64,000 nucleotides of DNA from positions 174,250-238,249 of the forward strand of contig NZ_JPIN01000008.1 in NCBI RefSeq assembly GCF_000753735.1, read 5' to 3'. A model generated the notes under the pieces. That model was given only the letters and a program-made list of their open reading frames with translations. It had not been told where the DNA came from and did not search any database. Both the position numbers and the translations under genes were made by a program. This document shows positions 19,059-29,350 of this stretch, piece after piece (position 1 is the stretch's first letter; each line of letters opens with the position of its first letter). Source of the DNA: Pseudidiomarina atlantica. GTDB lineage: Bacteria; Pseudomonadota; Gammaproteobacteria; Enterobacterales; Alteromonadaceae.

Positions 19059-19711
19059 CCTTACGCGACTACCGCCCGCCCACCGAGCCCTACTTGCGCA
19101 TCGTCTATCGCGACGAGGCTTTAGTAGTGGTAGATAAGCCTTCGGGGTTGTTGAGTGTGCCGGGGAAAGACCCCGCCCATCGCGATTCGGTATGGGCGCG
19201 GGTGACCCGAGTACTACCCACAGCGCGGATTGTGCATCGTTTAGATATGGCTACCTCGGGGCTGATTGTGTTGGCACTCAGTAAAACTGCACAAGCACAT
19301 TTACAGCGCCAATTTGAACACCGTATTGTGCGCAAATACTATCGCGCACGAGTTGCTGGACAATTGCCAGCACAGCGCGGCAGCATTGAACTAGCGATGC
19401 GCTGCGACTGGCCGAACCGACCACGCCAAATGGTAGATTTAATTGCTGGGCGCGCCGCGCAAACGCGCTATGAAGTGGTGAACACAACAGCGGCTAACAG
19501 CGAGGTACTACTGTATCCGGTGACGGGACGTTCGCATCAGCTACGGGTGCACATGCAAATGCTCGGCACGCCCATTTTAGGCGATAAATTTTATGCCGAT
19601 GCCGCCGCATATGCAGCGGCACCGCGATTGTTACTGCATGCTGAAGAAATTGGCTTTTTACATCCGCTGACCCAACAGCCGATTAACTTCCATTGCCCTG
19701 CTGACTTTTGA
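19055..19711 (+). CDS. rluA: Dual-specificity pseudouridine synthase RluA
   Basis: A 218-residue enzyme that forms pseudouridine in 23S rRNA (position 746) and some tRNAs (position 32). The family motif HRLDMATSGLIVLAL carries the catalytic Asp, and VTGRSHQLRVHMQMLGTPILGDKFY is the conserved C-terminal signature. It has no S4 domain, as expected for RluA rather than RluC/D. It is translationally coupled to rapA, as in E. coli. Its 3' end overlaps djlA by 29 bases on the other strand. Confidence 0.94.
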   Translation: MTLRDYRPPTEPYLRIVYRDEALVVVDKPSGLLSVPGKDPAHRDSVWARVTRVLPTARIVHRLDMATSGLIVLALSKTAQAHLQRQFEHRIVRKYYRARVAGQLPAQRGSIELAMRCDWPNRPRQMVDLIAGRAAQTRYEVVNTTAANSEVLLYPVTGRSHQLRVHMQMLGTPILGDKFYADAAAYAAAPRLLLHAEEIGFLHPLTQQPINFHCPADF

Positions 19712-20474
19712 TCAACTCATAAGCTGCTTGAATTTCCTGCGCTTTCTGTTGCGCTGATTCACGCATTTCGGGTGGCAAACCTTGCGCAGCAAGTTTGTCT
19801 GGGTGATGTTTTGCCATCAATTTGCGATACGCTTTTTTGACTTCTGCGGCGCTCGCCTGGCGACTCACACCCAAGACCGCATAAGCGTCGTCCAGTTGGT
19901 TAGCAGCATTGGCTTGTTGCCCTGCACGACTGCCACCGCCGCGAAAGCGTTGACCGGCCTGCGCCATTTGTAACCAGAGATCGAGTTGCTCACGACGAAA
20001 TCCGAGCGCTTGGGTAATGCGCAACAGGACGTCATACTCGGCCTGCTCCAGCTTGCCATCGTGCAACGCCAACACCAGCACTTGTTCCACAAAAAACTGC
20101 AGAATATCGCGACGCCAAGCGACCTGACGCCGAAACGCTGAGACCTTAGCAACTAGTGGATAATCGGCTTCTTTACCCTCGCGAAAGGCTGCTTGCGCGC
20201 GCTCTCTAGCGCTTTCATCAAGACGTAAATGCTGCATCAACGCGCTGACATAGTTGATGTCCTGCTCGGTGACACGCCCTTTAGATTTCGCCAAGTGACC
20301 GAGCACCGCAAATAAAGTATCGGTGAATAGTTGCTGATTGAGCACACCACCGCTTTGCATGGATTGCGCCAAGGCTTTGTCAAACCAATGTCCGATCAGC
20401 ACCCCAAGAAATACGCCGGGTAGACGCAACAACAGGTAACCAAAAAAGCCACCAAGCACTTTTCCCCAAATCAT
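19683..20474 (-). CDS. djlA: Membrane-anchored DnaJ-like co-chaperone DjlA
   Basis: A 263-residue type III J-protein. A single N-terminal membrane segment (GKVLGGFFGYLLLRLPGVFL) is followed by a TerB-like helical domain (about 50-185) and a C-terminal J domain with the HPD motif in MAKHHPDKLAAQG. It stimulates DnaK ATPase at the inner membrane, and in E. coli its overproduction activates the Rcs response. AAAGGAG lies before the ATG. The AmgK-like gene is immediately upstream (10-base gap), so they are probably co-transcribed. Confidence 0.94.
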   Translation of the reverse strand: MIWGKVLGGFFGYLLLRLPGVFLGVLIGHWFDKALAQSMQSGGVLNQQLFTDTLFAVLGHLAKSKGRVTEQDINYVSALMQHLRLDESARERAQAAFREGKEADYPLVAKVSAFRRQVAWRRDILQFFVEQVLVLALHDGKLEQAEYDVLLRITQALGFRREQLDLWLQMAQAGQRFRGGGSRAGQQANAANQLDDAYAVLGVSRQASAAEVKKAYRKLMAKHHPDKLAAQGLPPEMRESAQQKAQEIQAAYELIKSQQGNGS

Positions 20475-20484
20475 GAGGGCTCCT

Positions 20485-21492
20485 TTATTTCATTTTTTGA
20501 GCAGCTAAAGCCGGTTGAATACGTTCAACCAACAAGCTTCTAAAATCGTCGAACTCCGGGTAGATCGCAGCAACATCGTGGAGATAGCCTAAATTTCGCG
20601 GAATGTCCTGCAAGTATCCAGGATTACCATCACGCTCACAACGACGCGCAAATAGGCCACTGACATAACAGTGCCGTTGTAATCCCATTAAATCGAACCA
20701 GCGCCGCCAAGTGTCGGCTTCGACCTGCAAATCGCTACGTTGCTCACGTAAAAATGCAAAGCAGTCTCGCGCCAGTTGATCGACTTGGGTTTGCGGCCAG
20801 CGCACATAGCAATCGCGCAATAAACTCACCACATCATAAGTAATGGGGCCGACTGCGGCATGATGAAAGCCCGTATAGGCAAATTCATTAGCGCCTTGCA
20901 CCAGAATATTGCGCGCATGAAATTTGCGATGTAAGCCCACTTGCGGCTGAGCTTCGGCATTATCCACTAAAGTCTGGCAAAATTTTTGCCAGACTTTGAT
21001 TTCGGTGGTACTCAACTGCACACCAAGATGCGCTTCTAACAGCCAGTCATGCATTAGCGCCAATTCTGCACGCAGCGCTTCGCCGTCAAAGCGTGGCAAA
21101 CGTCCTTGCGCGGTGGCATTCACTTGCATCAACTTGGCAAGGTCTGGAAATACGCGCGGATACCAGTCGGTAAGGTTTGCCTCACTAAGTTGGCTCAAAA
21201 ACAAACTTGAGCCTAAATCTGAAATCAATAAGAATCCACGAGTTTGATTCACCGCCACTAGCTCAGGTACAGGAATACCTTGTTCTGCGTACGCATCAGC
21301 AACCGCTAGATAGTCGGCAATCGTTGTTGCATCATTCATGGTGTCAATCGCAATAAGGCTGCGCAAGCCGTCGTGCACTCGGTAGTAACGCCAAGGTCGA
21401 GCATCACCAAAAACAGGCTGCAAATCCTGCTGCGTTTGCCCCGTGACGGACTCGCACCAAGCTTGTAATTGCAGTTCTCGTTTATTTTCCAC
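20485..21492 (-). CDS. AmgK-like phosphotransferase-fold protein with lost catalytic residues (probable pseudokinase)
   Basis: A 335-residue protein of the aminoglycoside-phosphotransferase fold, COG3178/AmgK group (cell-wall amino sugar kinases next to lptD). The fold is clear (ISDLGSSLFL hinge; VGPITYDVVSLLRDCYVRWP; GLQRHCYVSGLFARR), but key residues differ. The catalytic loop reads HRKFHARN (188-195), where relatives have HRD[FY]HSRN, so the general-base Asp is Lys190. The metal-binding IDFQDA is TGFHHA, with Gly208 in place of Asp. The nucleotide loop GDASFRRY reads GDARPWRY. The frame is intact, which argues for a retained non-catalytic role. Start is GTG 21492, preceded by GAGGA. MurU, the usual partner, is absent downstream. 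Confidence 0.8.
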   Translation of the reverse strand: MENKRELQLQAWCESVTGQTQQDLQPVFGDARPWRYYRVHDGLRSLIAIDTMNDATTIADYLAVADAYAEQGIPVPELVAVNQTRGFLLISDLGSSLFLSQLSEANLTDWYPRVFPDLAKLMQVNATAQGRLPRFDGEALRAELALMHDWLLEAHLGVQLSTTEIKVWQKFCQTLVDNAEAQPQVGLHRKFHARNILVQGANEFAYTGFHHAAVGPITYDVVSLLRDCYVRWPQTQVDQLARDCFAFLREQRSDLQVEADTWRRWFDLMGLQRHCYVSGLFARRCERDGNPGYLQDIPRNLGYLHDVAAIYPEFDDFRSLLVERIQPALAAQKMK

Positions 21493-21511
21493 GCTTATTC
21501 CTCGCTCACAA

Positions 21512-21550
21512 ATGGCAGGCAACGTAAATTTGCTTTATCATACCTGCCAT
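21512..21550. repeat. Inverted repeat in the lptD divergent promoter region
   Basis: ATGGCAGG (21512-21519) is the reverse complement of CCTGCCAT (21543-21550), with a 23-base centre containing TATCAT (21536-21541), a possible -10 element for lptD. It may be an operator shared by the divergent genes or a leader hairpin. No clear sigma-E motif was found. Confidence 0.4.
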
Positions 21551-21582
21551 ACGAATAAGGACAAAGTTGAGTCAACACCCAC

Positions 21583-23862
21583 ATGCAGCATTTGACGCGA
21601 GGCGTTTGCTGGGGCATCGCCCTATTTTATCTAGCAAGCCCGTCGACCTCGGCACAAACGACTGAAAATGCCCAGTACTTAGCGCAGTGTCCTGTGCGCG
21701 CGCCTTTATTTCAAGTACAAGATCTGCAACCGATCGGTAATTTACCTGCCGGCGCTATTGGCGTGCGTGCTGATCAAGCCGATATTGACTCAGAAACGTC
21801 AATCGCATCATTCCTTGGCGATGTGCAAGTGCAATTCAATGAACAATTCTTGATGACCGCCCAAGCAACTGTCAACCAAGCCAGCGGAAATATCAATGCC
21901 AGTGGAGCCACCCAATTCACTGATGGTTATGTGCAAGTTAAAAGCGAAAACTTTCGGCTCAATTCTGCTGAAAATCGCGCCTACCTTGCCGGTGCCTCCT
22001 ATCAACTGATTGAGAGCGGTGCGCATGGCCGTGCCGATATTTTGTCGATTTCAGAACAGCAAGTTTTACTCGCCGGCTCGACCTTTACCACCTGTCCAAC
22101 CGAAGACCCCGCATGGCAATTGAGTGCCAGCGAGATCAGTATCAGCGAGAATGAAGCTTGGGGCGAAGCTTGGAATGCCAAGTTTGAGTTATTTGGGGTA
22201 CCGGTTTTGTATGTGCCTTACATCAACTTCCCCATCACCGATGAGCGGAAAACTGGCTTTTTATTTCCTACAGTGCGGTCTTCTTCGAAAAACGGCTTTG
22301 AATTCGAGCTCCCCTATTACATCAACATTGCCCCGAATCAGGATGCCACCATTACTCCGCGCTACATGGCCGAGCGAGGTCTGCAGTTGAAAGGTGAATA
22401 CCGCGTCTTAAGCGAGGGCGGTTTTGGTCAGGCAAATATTGCTTATCTTGATAACGATAATAGTTGGGAAACCGATGACTCACGTTTCTTGTGGCGCTTG
22501 GAACATCAACAAAATTGGAATCAACAATGGCGTTCCTACGTCAATATTCTTGATATCAGTGATGACGACTACTTGAACGACTTCGGCAGTGATTTTGCTG
22601 GGCGCGCCGATGCGCAGCTCTATCGCCATGCCCGCGTCGACTACCTGACCGATGACTGGCAGGTGATGTTGCGAGCCGAAGACTTCGAGTTATTAGGTGA
22701 CTTTCGCTCGCCCTATCGCACGATGCCGCAAATCACCAGCTATGCACAATGGCAAACCATGCATGAGGTGGACTTCGCGCTTGCTACTGAACTCACCCAT
22801 TTTCGTAATCAAGATATTAGCGATGATTATGCAACGCGGTTTTACGTAGAACCGAAAATGACGGTGCAAATCGAGGAGCCCGCATACGACTGGCTGACCG
22901 AAGTAAGTTACAGCTACACCTATTACGACCAATCGTCACAGCTCAGTGAGTTAGCGGATAACCCAAGTCGCGGTTTGCCGCAGTTTCGTACTCGCGCACG
23001 ACTCAATCTAGAACGCAACTTTGCTTGGCAAAACAGCGATTATCGCCAAGTTCTGCAACCACAAATCCAGTACCTGTACGTGCCTTATCGTGACCAATCC
23101 GACATCGGCATTTACGATTCCACTTTGATGCAAGATGACTACCAAGGCTTGTTCCGCGCACGCCGCTTCTCTGGCCTTGATCGGATAGCCGATGCTAACC
23201 AAGTCACCATTGGCGCATCGACTAGCATCTACAACGACAGCGCGCGCGAATTATTGCGTTTTAGTGCAGGCCAGATTTACTACTTCGATGACAGTCGTGT
23301 GAGTCTATTCGATGATTCAGCGCAAGTCTCCGATGATCGTTCTGACTTGGCGTTCGAAGGCCGTTTTCGCTTCGATGAAAATTGGTTTGTGAATGCTGCC
23401 TTGCAATACGATATGGAGCAAAACAATACCCGTAAGAGCCAAACCGCGGTGGAGTATCGCATTGATGAGCGTAACTTGATTCAATTCAGTCATCGCCAAG
23501 TGACAAATATTCTTGATGACGATATCGAACAATTAGGCATGCAAGCGGTCTATGAAGTGAATCAGCAATGGCAGGTTGCCAGTAACTGGTATTACGATTT
23601 ACAACAGAAGCGTACCAACGACGCGCTTCTTGCGTTACAGTACAGCGATTGTTGCTGGGCAATTCGGGTCAGTGCGTATCGTCGCATTAACCGTAATCTA
23701 GAGTTCCAAGCATTTGACCCCATGCTCGGGCAGCCAGAATTCGACAATGGGGTAAGCGTACAATTTATCATTAAAGGACTGGGCTCTGATAACGGCAACT
23801 TGTTCGAACTGATCGAACAAAGTTTGTTTGGTTATCGTCACCCGTTCTATTTAAGCAACTAG
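21583..23862 (+). CDS. lptD: LPS-assembly outer-membrane protein LptD
   Basis: A 759-residue outer-membrane protein that, with LptE, inserts lipopolysaccharide into the outer leaflet. The signal peptide ends near SAQTT (residue 25). An N-terminal OstA/LptA-like jellyroll (about 55-170) precedes the large barrel. The four disulfide cysteines of the family are present: Cys36, Cys171 and the pair Cys690-Cys691 in YSDCCW, matching the C31/C173/C724/C725 pattern of E. coli. The sequence ends with a barrel-like aromatic strand. The Shine-Dalgarno is weak. It is first gene of the lptD-surA-pdxA-rsmA-apaG-apaH run. Confidence 0.96.
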   Translation: MQHLTRGVCWGIALFYLASPSTSAQTTENAQYLAQCPVRAPLFQVQDLQPIGNLPAGAIGVRADQADIDSETSIASFLGDVQVQFNEQFLMTAQATVNQASGNINASGATQFTDGYVQVKSENFRLNSAENRAYLAGASYQLIESGAHGRADILSISEQQVLLAGSTFTTCPTEDPAWQLSASEISISENEAWGEAWNAKFELFGVPVLYVPYINFPITDERKTGFLFPTVRSSSKNGFEFELPYYINIAPNQDATITPRYMAERGLQLKGEYRVLSEGGFGQANIAYLDNDNSWETDDSRFLWRLEHQQNWNQQWRSYVNILDISDDDYLNDFGSDFAGRADAQLYRHARVDYLTDDWQVMLRAEDFELLGDFRSPYRTMPQITSYAQWQTMHEVDFALATELTHFRNQDISDDYATRFYVEPKMTVQIEEPAYDWLTEVSYSYTYYDQSSQLSELADNPSRGLPQFRTRARLNLERNFAWQNSDYRQVLQPQIQYLYVPYRDQSDIGIYDSTLMQDDYQGLFRARRFSGLDRIADANQVTIGASTSIYNDSARELLRFSAGQIYYFDDSRVSLFDDSAQVSDDRSDLAFEGRFRFDENWFVNAALQYDMEQNNTRKSQTAVEYRIDERNLIQFSHRQVTNILDDDIEQLGMQAVYEVNQQWQVASNWYYDLQQKRTNDALLALQYSDCCWAIRVSAYRRINRNLEFQAFDPMLGQPEFDNGVSVQFIIKGLGSDNGNLFELIEQSLFGYRHPFYLSN

Positions 23863-23871
23863 GTAGTTTTC

Positions 23872-25164
23872 ATGAAACAGATGTTGAAGTTAGTGAGCAT
23901 CGCTTGGCTAGCATTTGCCAGCGTAACCGTCGCCGCTCAGGGTAATGACGTTCTCGATCGTGTCGCGGTAGTCGTCAACGACGGGGTTATTTTACAGAGT
24001 GAAGTCGATGCTATGGTGCAACAAATTAAAGTTAACGCCCAGCAGCAAGACATCAATTTGCCCGCCGATGATGTATTGCGCGTGCAAGCTATAGACCGCT
24101 TAGTGTTGCAAGAATTGCAATTACAGGTAGCTCGCCGCGCAGGAGTTGAAGTTACCGATGCACAGTTAGAGCAAACCCTCGTTGGTATTGCGCAAGATGC
24201 AGGCATTAACGTTGACGAGTTACGTGAGGAAATTACCCGCTCAGGACTTACTTGGCAAAATTACCGCGAGTCGATTCGCCGCGAGATGACGATTGGGGAA
24301 ATCCAACGCGCTGCAGTTCGCGACCGGGTTTATATTTCGCCGCAAGAAATTAGCAACCTTTCAGAAATGCTCGACCAAATGAGTGATGCTGAGGTGGAAT
24401 ATCGCTTGAGCCATATTCTGATCGGTATTCGCGACGGTAGTAGTGGTGATGAAGTGCAAGATGCGCGTGAGCGTGCCGAGAAACTTATCGAACGCCTCAA
24501 CAATGGCGCTGACTTCGTCGAAATGGCGATTTCTGCCTCGTCCGGTTCACGTGCTCTTGAAGGGGGGGACCTCGGCTGGATGAGCGTGAACGCCATGCCT
24601 ACTTTGTTTGCCGAAGCAGTGCGCGATAAACGCAAAGGGGACCTGATTGGTCCGATTAAAAGCGGCGTTGGTTTCCACATTTTGAAAATCGCTGATACCC
24701 GTGGACTAGAGACCGTCGAAGTTGAAGAAGTGAAAGCGCGCCACATTTTGTTACGAACCTCGGTCATCTTGTCAGATAACCGCGCTAAGGAGCAACTGGC
24801 AGAAATCCGTGAACAGATTATCAACGGCGAAGCGAGTTTCGAAGATATGGCTCGGGAATTCTCTGATGACCCCGGCTCAGCAAGCCAAGGCGGTGATTTA
24901 GGCTGGTCAGAAACAAACATCTATGACCCAGCATTTAAACGCGTACTTGATAATAGCGAAGTGGGTGCGATTAGCGAGCCATTCAAATCACAATTTGGTT
25001 GGCATATTGCCGAAGTAACCGATCGCCGCATTCAAGATGCAACCGAGCGTAGTAAGCAGAATCGTGCCTATCAATTGCTTTATCGCCGCAAGTACCAAGA
25101 AGAATTGGAAAACTGGCAACAAGAGATCCGCGATCAAGCCTACATTGAACAGGTTGTGCAATGA
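23872..25164 (+). CDS. surA: Periplasmic chaperone / peptidyl-prolyl isomerase SurA
   Basis: A 430-residue periplasmic chaperone for outer-membrane proteins such as LptD. A signal peptide (about 22 residues) is followed by an N-terminal chaperone domain ([20 protein letters not shown]), two parvulin domains (first starting near [12 protein letters not shown], second near [11 protein letters not shown]) and a C-terminal helix. Length matches E. coli SurA (428). It begins nine bases after lptD with an AGGTAG site, and its stop overlaps pdxA as ATGA. Confidence 0.97.
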   Translation: MKQMLKLVSIAWLAFASVTVAAQGNDVLDRVAVVVNDGVILQSEVDAMVQQIKVNAQQQDINLPADDVLRVQAIDRLVLQELQLQVARRAGVEVTDAQLEQTLVGIAQDAGINVDELREEITRSGLTWQNYRESIRREMTIGEIQRAAVRDRVYISPQEISNLSEMLDQMSDAEVEYRLSHILIGIRDGSSGDEVQDARERAEKLIERLNNGADFVEMAISASSGSRALEGGDLGWMSVNAMPTLFAEAVRDKRKGDLIGPIKSGVGFHILKIADTRGLETVEVEEVKARHILLRTSVILSDNRAKEQLAEIREQIINGEASFEDMAREFSDDPGSASQGGDLGWSETNIYDPAFKRVLDNSEVGAISEPFKSQFGWHIAEVTDRRIQDATERSKQNRAYQLLYRRKYQEELENWQQEIRDQAYIEQVVQ

Positions 25165-26150
25165 GTCTACCCCGTATCGCCTATAGTTCGGGCGAGCCGG
25201 CTGGCATTGGCCCCGATCTTGCGGTGCTGTTAGCACAACAAGCATGGCCATGCGAATTGGTGGTATTGGGCAATCGACAACTCATTCAAGACCGAGCTCA
25301 ACAGCTCGGTCTTGCTGTTTCAATACAAGCTTACGATGCCACGCGTGCGCCGCAACAATGGCCCGCCGGCACCCTAGTGCTCGCTGAACATGCGTTAGCA
25401 GAGCCCTGTGTGACAGGACAACTGAACGCAGCAAATAGCCCCTATGTACTCGACTTGCTGCGGCATGCTGGCAATGGTTGTCTGAGCGGTGAGTTCGACG
25501 CAGTCATGACTGGACCAGTACACAAAGGTGTAATCAACGACGCCGGCATTCCATTTAGTGGTCATACTGAGTTTTTTGCCGAATTAAGCCATACCAAGCA
25601 AGTTGTCATGATGCTTGCCACTGAAGGGCTTAGAGTTGCGTTAGTGACCACCCACCTACCTTTGCTAGCGGTGCCAAAGGCAATTACCAAAGCATTGGTC
25701 AAAAGCGTCTGTTACATATTGGCTGACGATTTATCCCACAAGTTTGGCATTGTCGCGCCACGGATTTTAATCTGCGGATTAAACCCACATGCTGGCGAAA
25801 ATGGTCACTTGGGGCGCGAAGAAATTGACCATATTATTCCTGCAATTGATGAGTTACAGGCAGAGGGGATGGACGTCAGTGGTCCATGGCCGGCTGACAC
25901 CCTGTTCCAACCTCATTATTTGGAGCAGGCCGACGCGGTCCTTGCCATGTATCACGATCAAGGCCTACCCGTGCTAAAATATCGTGGTTTCGGGCAAGCG
26001 GTGAATATCACCTTGGGCTTGCCTTTTATTCGGACTTCGGTCGATCACGGAACTGCCCTTGATCGCGCGGGAACTGGAAAGATTGACAGCGGCAGCGCCA
26101 ATTATGCGCTGCAAACCGCTTTAACTATGGTAACCAACACGCATGAGTAA
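25161..26150 (+). CDS. pdxA: 4-hydroxythreonine-4-phosphate dehydrogenase
   Basis: A 329-residue metal-dependent dehydrogenase of pyridoxal 5'-phosphate synthesis. It oxidises 4-phosphohydroxy-L-threonine to a product that PdxJ condenses with DXP. Signatures seen are [12 protein letters not shown] at the N-terminus, [14 protein letters not shown], the metal-site [26 protein letters not shown] and [12 protein letters not shown]. Its substrate chain starts with epd (4795). It is coupled to surA by ATGA and overlaps rsmA by eight bases. Confidence 0.96.
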   Translation: MSLPRIAYSSGEPAGIGPDLAVLLAQQAWPCELVVLGNRQLIQDRAQQLGLAVSIQAYDATRAPQQWPAGTLVLAEHALAEPCVTGQLNAANSPYVLDLLRHAGNGCLSGEFDAVMTGPVHKGVINDAGIPFSGHTEFFAELSHTKQVVMMLATEGLRVALVTTHLPLLAVPKAITKALVKSVCYILADDLSHKFGIVAPRILICGLNPHAGENGHLGREEIDHIIPAIDELQAEGMDVSGPWPADTLFQPHYLEQADAVLAMYHDQGLPVLKYRGFGQAVNITLGLPFIRTSVDHGTALDRAGTGKIDSGSANYALQTALTMVTNTHE

Positions 26151-26952
26151 AACCCATCTCGGCCATCGCGCGCGTAAGCGTTTTGGCCAGAACTTCCTGC
26201 ACGACAGCTTCGTGATAGAGAGCATTGTGGACGCTATCAACCCACAAGAAGGTGAAGCTTTGGTCGAAATCGGTCCAGGCCTCGCTGCACTCACTGAGCC
26301 CGTCTGTGAACGAGTGAGCCACCTCACTGTGGTCGAGCTCGACCGCGACCTTGCCGAACGACTCGAGCAGCATCCGTTTTTACAGCAAAAACTGACTGTT
26401 TATCGTGGTGATGCGTTAAAAACTGATTTTCATCAGTTTGCGCCTGAAGGCGAGCGTTTGCGAGTGTTTGGTAACCTTCCGTACAACATCTCGACGCCTA
26501 TTATTTTTCACTTACTCGAACATTTAGATGTGATTGGCGATATGCACTTTATGTTGCAAAAGGAGGTGGTGGATCGGCTTGCCGCAGAGCCGAGCACGAA
26601 AACCTATGGTCGCTTGACCGTATCGGTGCAGCAGGCCTGTGCAGTAGAGCCAGTATTGAATGTTCCGCCCGGTGCATTTACCCCACCACCAAAAGTGGAG
26701 TCTGCGGTGGTAAGATTAACGCCGTACCAGCAACCACCACATCCGGTACAGTGCCGCAAAACCTTACAAAAGCTCTGTTTAGTGGCTTTTAATCAGCGTC
26801 GCAAGACCATTCGCAATAACCTGAAAGAAATCATCAGTAGCGAGCAGCTTGAAGCTTTGGGTATCGACCCGAGCGCACGACCTGAAACCCTTACAGTTGC
26901 AGACTATTGTCGTCTCGCCAACTGGTATTATGAACAGCAAGGAACGGTATGA
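26143..26952 (+). CDS. rsmA: 16S rRNA (adenine1518/1519-N6)-dimethyltransferase
   Basis: A 269-residue KsgA-type methyltransferase that dimethylates two adenines in helix 45 of 16S rRNA during 30S maturation. It shows [10 protein letters not shown], the SAM-binding [14 protein letters not shown] and the catalytic NLPYNIST motif, plus the [18 protein letters not shown] signature. It overlaps both neighbours (pdxA by eight bases, apaG by four), consistent with a translationally coupled operon. Confidence 0.97.
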   Translation: MSKTHLGHRARKRFGQNFLHDSFVIESIVDAINPQEGEALVEIGPGLAALTEPVCERVSHLTVVELDRDLAERLEQHPFLQQKLTVYRGDALKTDFHQFAPEGERLRVFGNLPYNISTPIIFHLLEHLDVIGDMHFMLQKEVVDRLAAEPSTKTYGRLTVSVQQACAVEPVLNVPPGAFTPPPKVESAVVRLTPYQQPPHPVQCRKTLQKLCLVAFNQRRKTIRNNLKEIISSEQLEALGIDPSARPETLTVADYCRLANWYYEQQGTV

Positions 26953-27317
26953 GTACGATTCGAATTGAAGTCAAAACCCATTATTTGGCAGCTCAATCAG
27001 CACCTGACAATGGTCAATATGTATTCGCGTATACCATTACTATTCACAACGATGGCGATGCCGAAGTTCAGTTACTGAACCGCGCGTGGAAAATCACCGA
27101 TGCCGATCACAAAATAACGCGCGTCGCAGGTGACGGCGTGGTCGGTGAGCAGCCGAAAATAGCAGCTGGTGAATCCTATAGTTACACCAGTGGTACCGTG
27201 CTGGCAACACCGATTGGCAGCATGGAAGGTCACTACGGAATGGTCGATGTGAACGGCACTAAATTCACTGTCGAGATCCCGTCATTTCGCCTCGCTGTAC
27301 CCAACATCCTGCATTAA
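26949..27317 (+). CDS. apaG: ApaG/CorD-type protein
   Basis: A 122-residue immunoglobulin-like beta-sandwich protein of the ApaG family. The signatures are [20 protein letters not shown] and the loop [20 protein letters not shown]. In E. coli it lies between rsmA and apaH, as here; its role (linked to cobalt/magnesium homeostasis) is unsettled. The start overlaps the rsmA stop as ATGA. Confidence 0.95.
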   Translation: MSTIRIEVKTHYLAAQSAPDNGQYVFAYTITIHNDGDAEVQLLNRAWKITDADHKITRVAGDGVVGEQPKIAAGESYSYTSGTVLATPIGSMEGHYGMVDVNGTKFTVEIPSFRLAVPNILH

Positions 27318-27323
27318 TTGCGT

Positions 27324-28151
27324 ATGGCTCGGTATCTGGTCGGCGACTTACAGGGTTGCGTTCAACAACTCGCACAATTGCTTGAGCACGTGCAATTTAA
27401 TCCCGCACGTGATGAGCTTTGGTGTGTCGGCGACTTGGTGGCACGTGGCCCAGACTCGCTGCAATGCCTGGAACTGTGCCGGTCGTTAGGCCCTGCTTTT
27501 AAAGCAGTGTTAGGCAATCATGATTTAAATTTAATGGCGGTGCTGCTGGGCGTGCGCCGTGCCAATCCGAAAGACCGCCTCGATGAGATACTAGCTTTGC
27601 CCGAAGCAGATAAGCAGCAATGGCTTGAATTTCTCATCAATGTGCCGTTAATGCGCACGAGCGATGACCTCGTGATGAGCCACGCCGGTATTTATCCGTA
27701 CTGGAACATTGCCGAGGCGCAAAGTTATGCCGATGAAGTAAGTGCCAGCTTACGCACTGCTTATGCGCGCCAGGAGTTAGCCGATTGGCTGCGTGAAATG
27801 TACGGTAACGAACCTGCCTGCTGGTCGGACACTTTAACTGGCGCAGCGCGCATTCGCTTTTTCATTAATGCGTTTACGCGCATGCGCTTTTTAAACGCCA
27901 ATGGTTGCCTCAATTTGAACGTCAAAGAGCAACCCTCGGCGGCGCTGCGCGAGCAAGGCCTAACGCCATGGTTTGAAGCATGGCCGCAAACGGCAAACAC
28001 CGTGGTCTTTGGTCACTGGGCCGCGCTGCAAGGACAGACGGCGCGAGCCGATGTAATTGGTTTAGATACCGGCTGCGTCTGGGGAGAATACATGACGCTC
28101 ATGCGCTGGCCGGATGGCCAGCGCTGGCAAGCTGCAAATCCGGCGCGTTAA
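27324..28151 (+). CDS. apaH: Diadenosine tetraphosphatase (symmetrical)
   Basis: A 275-residue calcineurin-like phosphoesterase that splits Ap4A into two ADP. Motifs are [12 protein letters not shown] (metal Asp; Gln in place of the usual His occurs in other ApaH proteins), [22 protein letters not shown] and [11 protein letters not shown], and a late FGHWAALQG. The start is the ATG at 27324; the frame opens two codons earlier at a TTG abutting the apaG stop, which is less likely. Its last four bases overlap the convergent tyrS. Confidence 0.95.
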   Translation: MARYLVGDLQGCVQQLAQLLEHVQFNPARDELWCVGDLVARGPDSLQCLELCRSLGPAFKAVLGNHDLNLMAVLLGVRRANPKDRLDEILALPEADKQQWLEFLINVPLMRTSDDLVMSHAGIYPYWNIAEAQSYADEVSASLRTAYARQELADWLREMYGNEPACWSDTLTGAARIRFFINAFTRMRFLNANGCLNLNVKEQPSAALREQGLTPWFEAWPQTANTVVFGHWAALQGQTARADVIGLDTGCVWGEYMTLMRWPDGQRWQAANPAR

Positions 28152-29350
28152 GCTACCGTAACTCGCGCAAATTTACGTTTACCGACTTGGTACACGGCTG
28201 TGGTTCCTGCCGCAATAACGAGTTTATTATCCGTTACTTTTTCGCCATCTATTTTGACCGCGCTTTGCTTGATCATCCGCATGGCATCCGAAGTTGAACT
28301 CACTAAGTCAGCTTCTTTCAACAAATGACAGATACCCAGTTCACCATTGTCACTGGTCACCGTCAGTTCTGGCATCTCATCAGGAATAGCGTTCTTGCTA
28401 AAACGCTGCACAAAATCTTGCTCTGCAGCTTCAGCAGCGGCTTCGTCATGAAAACGTGCGATGATCTCTTTAGCCAATAACACTTTGTAATCACGAGGGT
28501 TGGCACCGTTTGCAATCGCCGCTTTAAAGCTGGCGATTTCTTCTAGCGGACGGAAACTCAGTAATTCAAAGTAACGCCACATTAATTCATCTGAAATCGA
28601 CATGATTTTGCCGAACATATCGTTCGCTGGCTCGGTAATACCCACATAGTTGCCTAGCGACTTCGACATTTTTTGCACGCCATCAAGACCTTCGAGCAGT
28701 GGTACCATGATCACGGTTTGCGGACGCTGTCCTTCTTCTTTTTGCAACTCGCGACCCATCAACAAGTTGAAACGCTGGTCGGTACCGCCCATTTCGACGT
28801 CGGCTTTGAGTGCAACCGAATCCCAGCCCTGCACCAGTGGATAGAGAAACTCGTGAATCGCAATCGGCTGACCAGTGTTATAACGCTTTTTAAAGTCATC
28901 CCGTTCGAGCATGCGCGCAACGGTTTGGCGCGCGGCAAGTTTGATCATCCCCGCCGCACCTAGTTCACTCATCCACTCTGAATTGAAACGCACTTCAGTT
29001 TTCGCTGGATCCAAGATTTTGAATACCTGCTCTTTGTACGTTTGTGCGTTCGCCATTACATCTTCCGGTGACAGCGGCTTACGCGTGACATTCTTACCGG
29101 TCGGGTCACCAATCATGCCGGTGAAGTCACCAATCAAAAAGATAACCTTGTGACCTAAGTCCTGAAATACTCGCAACTTATTGATAAGCACCGTATGGCC
29201 TAAATGTAAGTCAGGCGCAGTTGGGTCAAATCCAGCCTTAATCACCAGCGGTTTACCACTGGCAAGCTTATCTTTCAGCTCATCCGCCAATAAAATCTCT
29301 TCGGTGCCACGGGCGATCTCCGCGAATGCATCGGACGCTGGGTTTGCCAT
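28148..29350 (-). CDS. tyrS: Tyrosyl-tRNA synthetase (TyrS type 2)
   Basis: A 400-residue class I aminoacyl-tRNA synthetase. The HIGH-like HLGH is at residues 49-52, the tyrosine/ATP pocket includes [14 protein letters not shown], and KMSKS is intact in [16 protein letters not shown]-terminal S4 RNA-binding domain (from about 335) ends the protein. The sequence fits the type 2 subfamily (TyrZ-like) rather than E. coli TyrS. It overlaps apaH tail-to-tail and is divergent from mepM. Confidence 0.96.
   Translation of the reverse strand: MANPASDAFAEIARGTEEILLADELKDKLASGKPLVIKAGFDPTAPDLHLGHTVLINKLRVFQDLGHKVIFLIGDFTGMIGDPTGKNVTRKPLSPEDVMANAQTYKEQVFKILDPAKTEVRFNSEWMSELGAAGMIKLAARQTVARMLERDDFKKRYNTGQPIAIHEFLYPLVQGWDSVALKADVEMGGTDQRFNLLMGRELQKEEGQRPQTVIMVPLLEGLDGVQKMSKSLGNYVGITEPANDMFGKIMSISDELMWRYFELLSFRPLEEIASFKAAIANGANPRDYKVLLAKEIIARFHDEAAAEAAEQDFVQRFSKNAIPDEMPELTVTSDNGELGICHLLKEADLVSSTSDAMRMIKQSAVKIDGEKVTDNKLVIAAGTTAVYQVGKRKFARVTVA

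Noticed and set aside
21546..21583. TTG at about 21567 with AAGGA upstream as the lptD start
   Set aside because: It is out of frame with lptD; the ATG at 21583 gives a normal signal peptide despite its weak ribosome site.
27324..27360. ApaH as an inactive enzyme because motif I reads GDLQG rather than GDxHG
   Set aside because: Gln at this position is common in ApaH proteins of other gammaproteobacteria, and the remaining metal motifs are intact.
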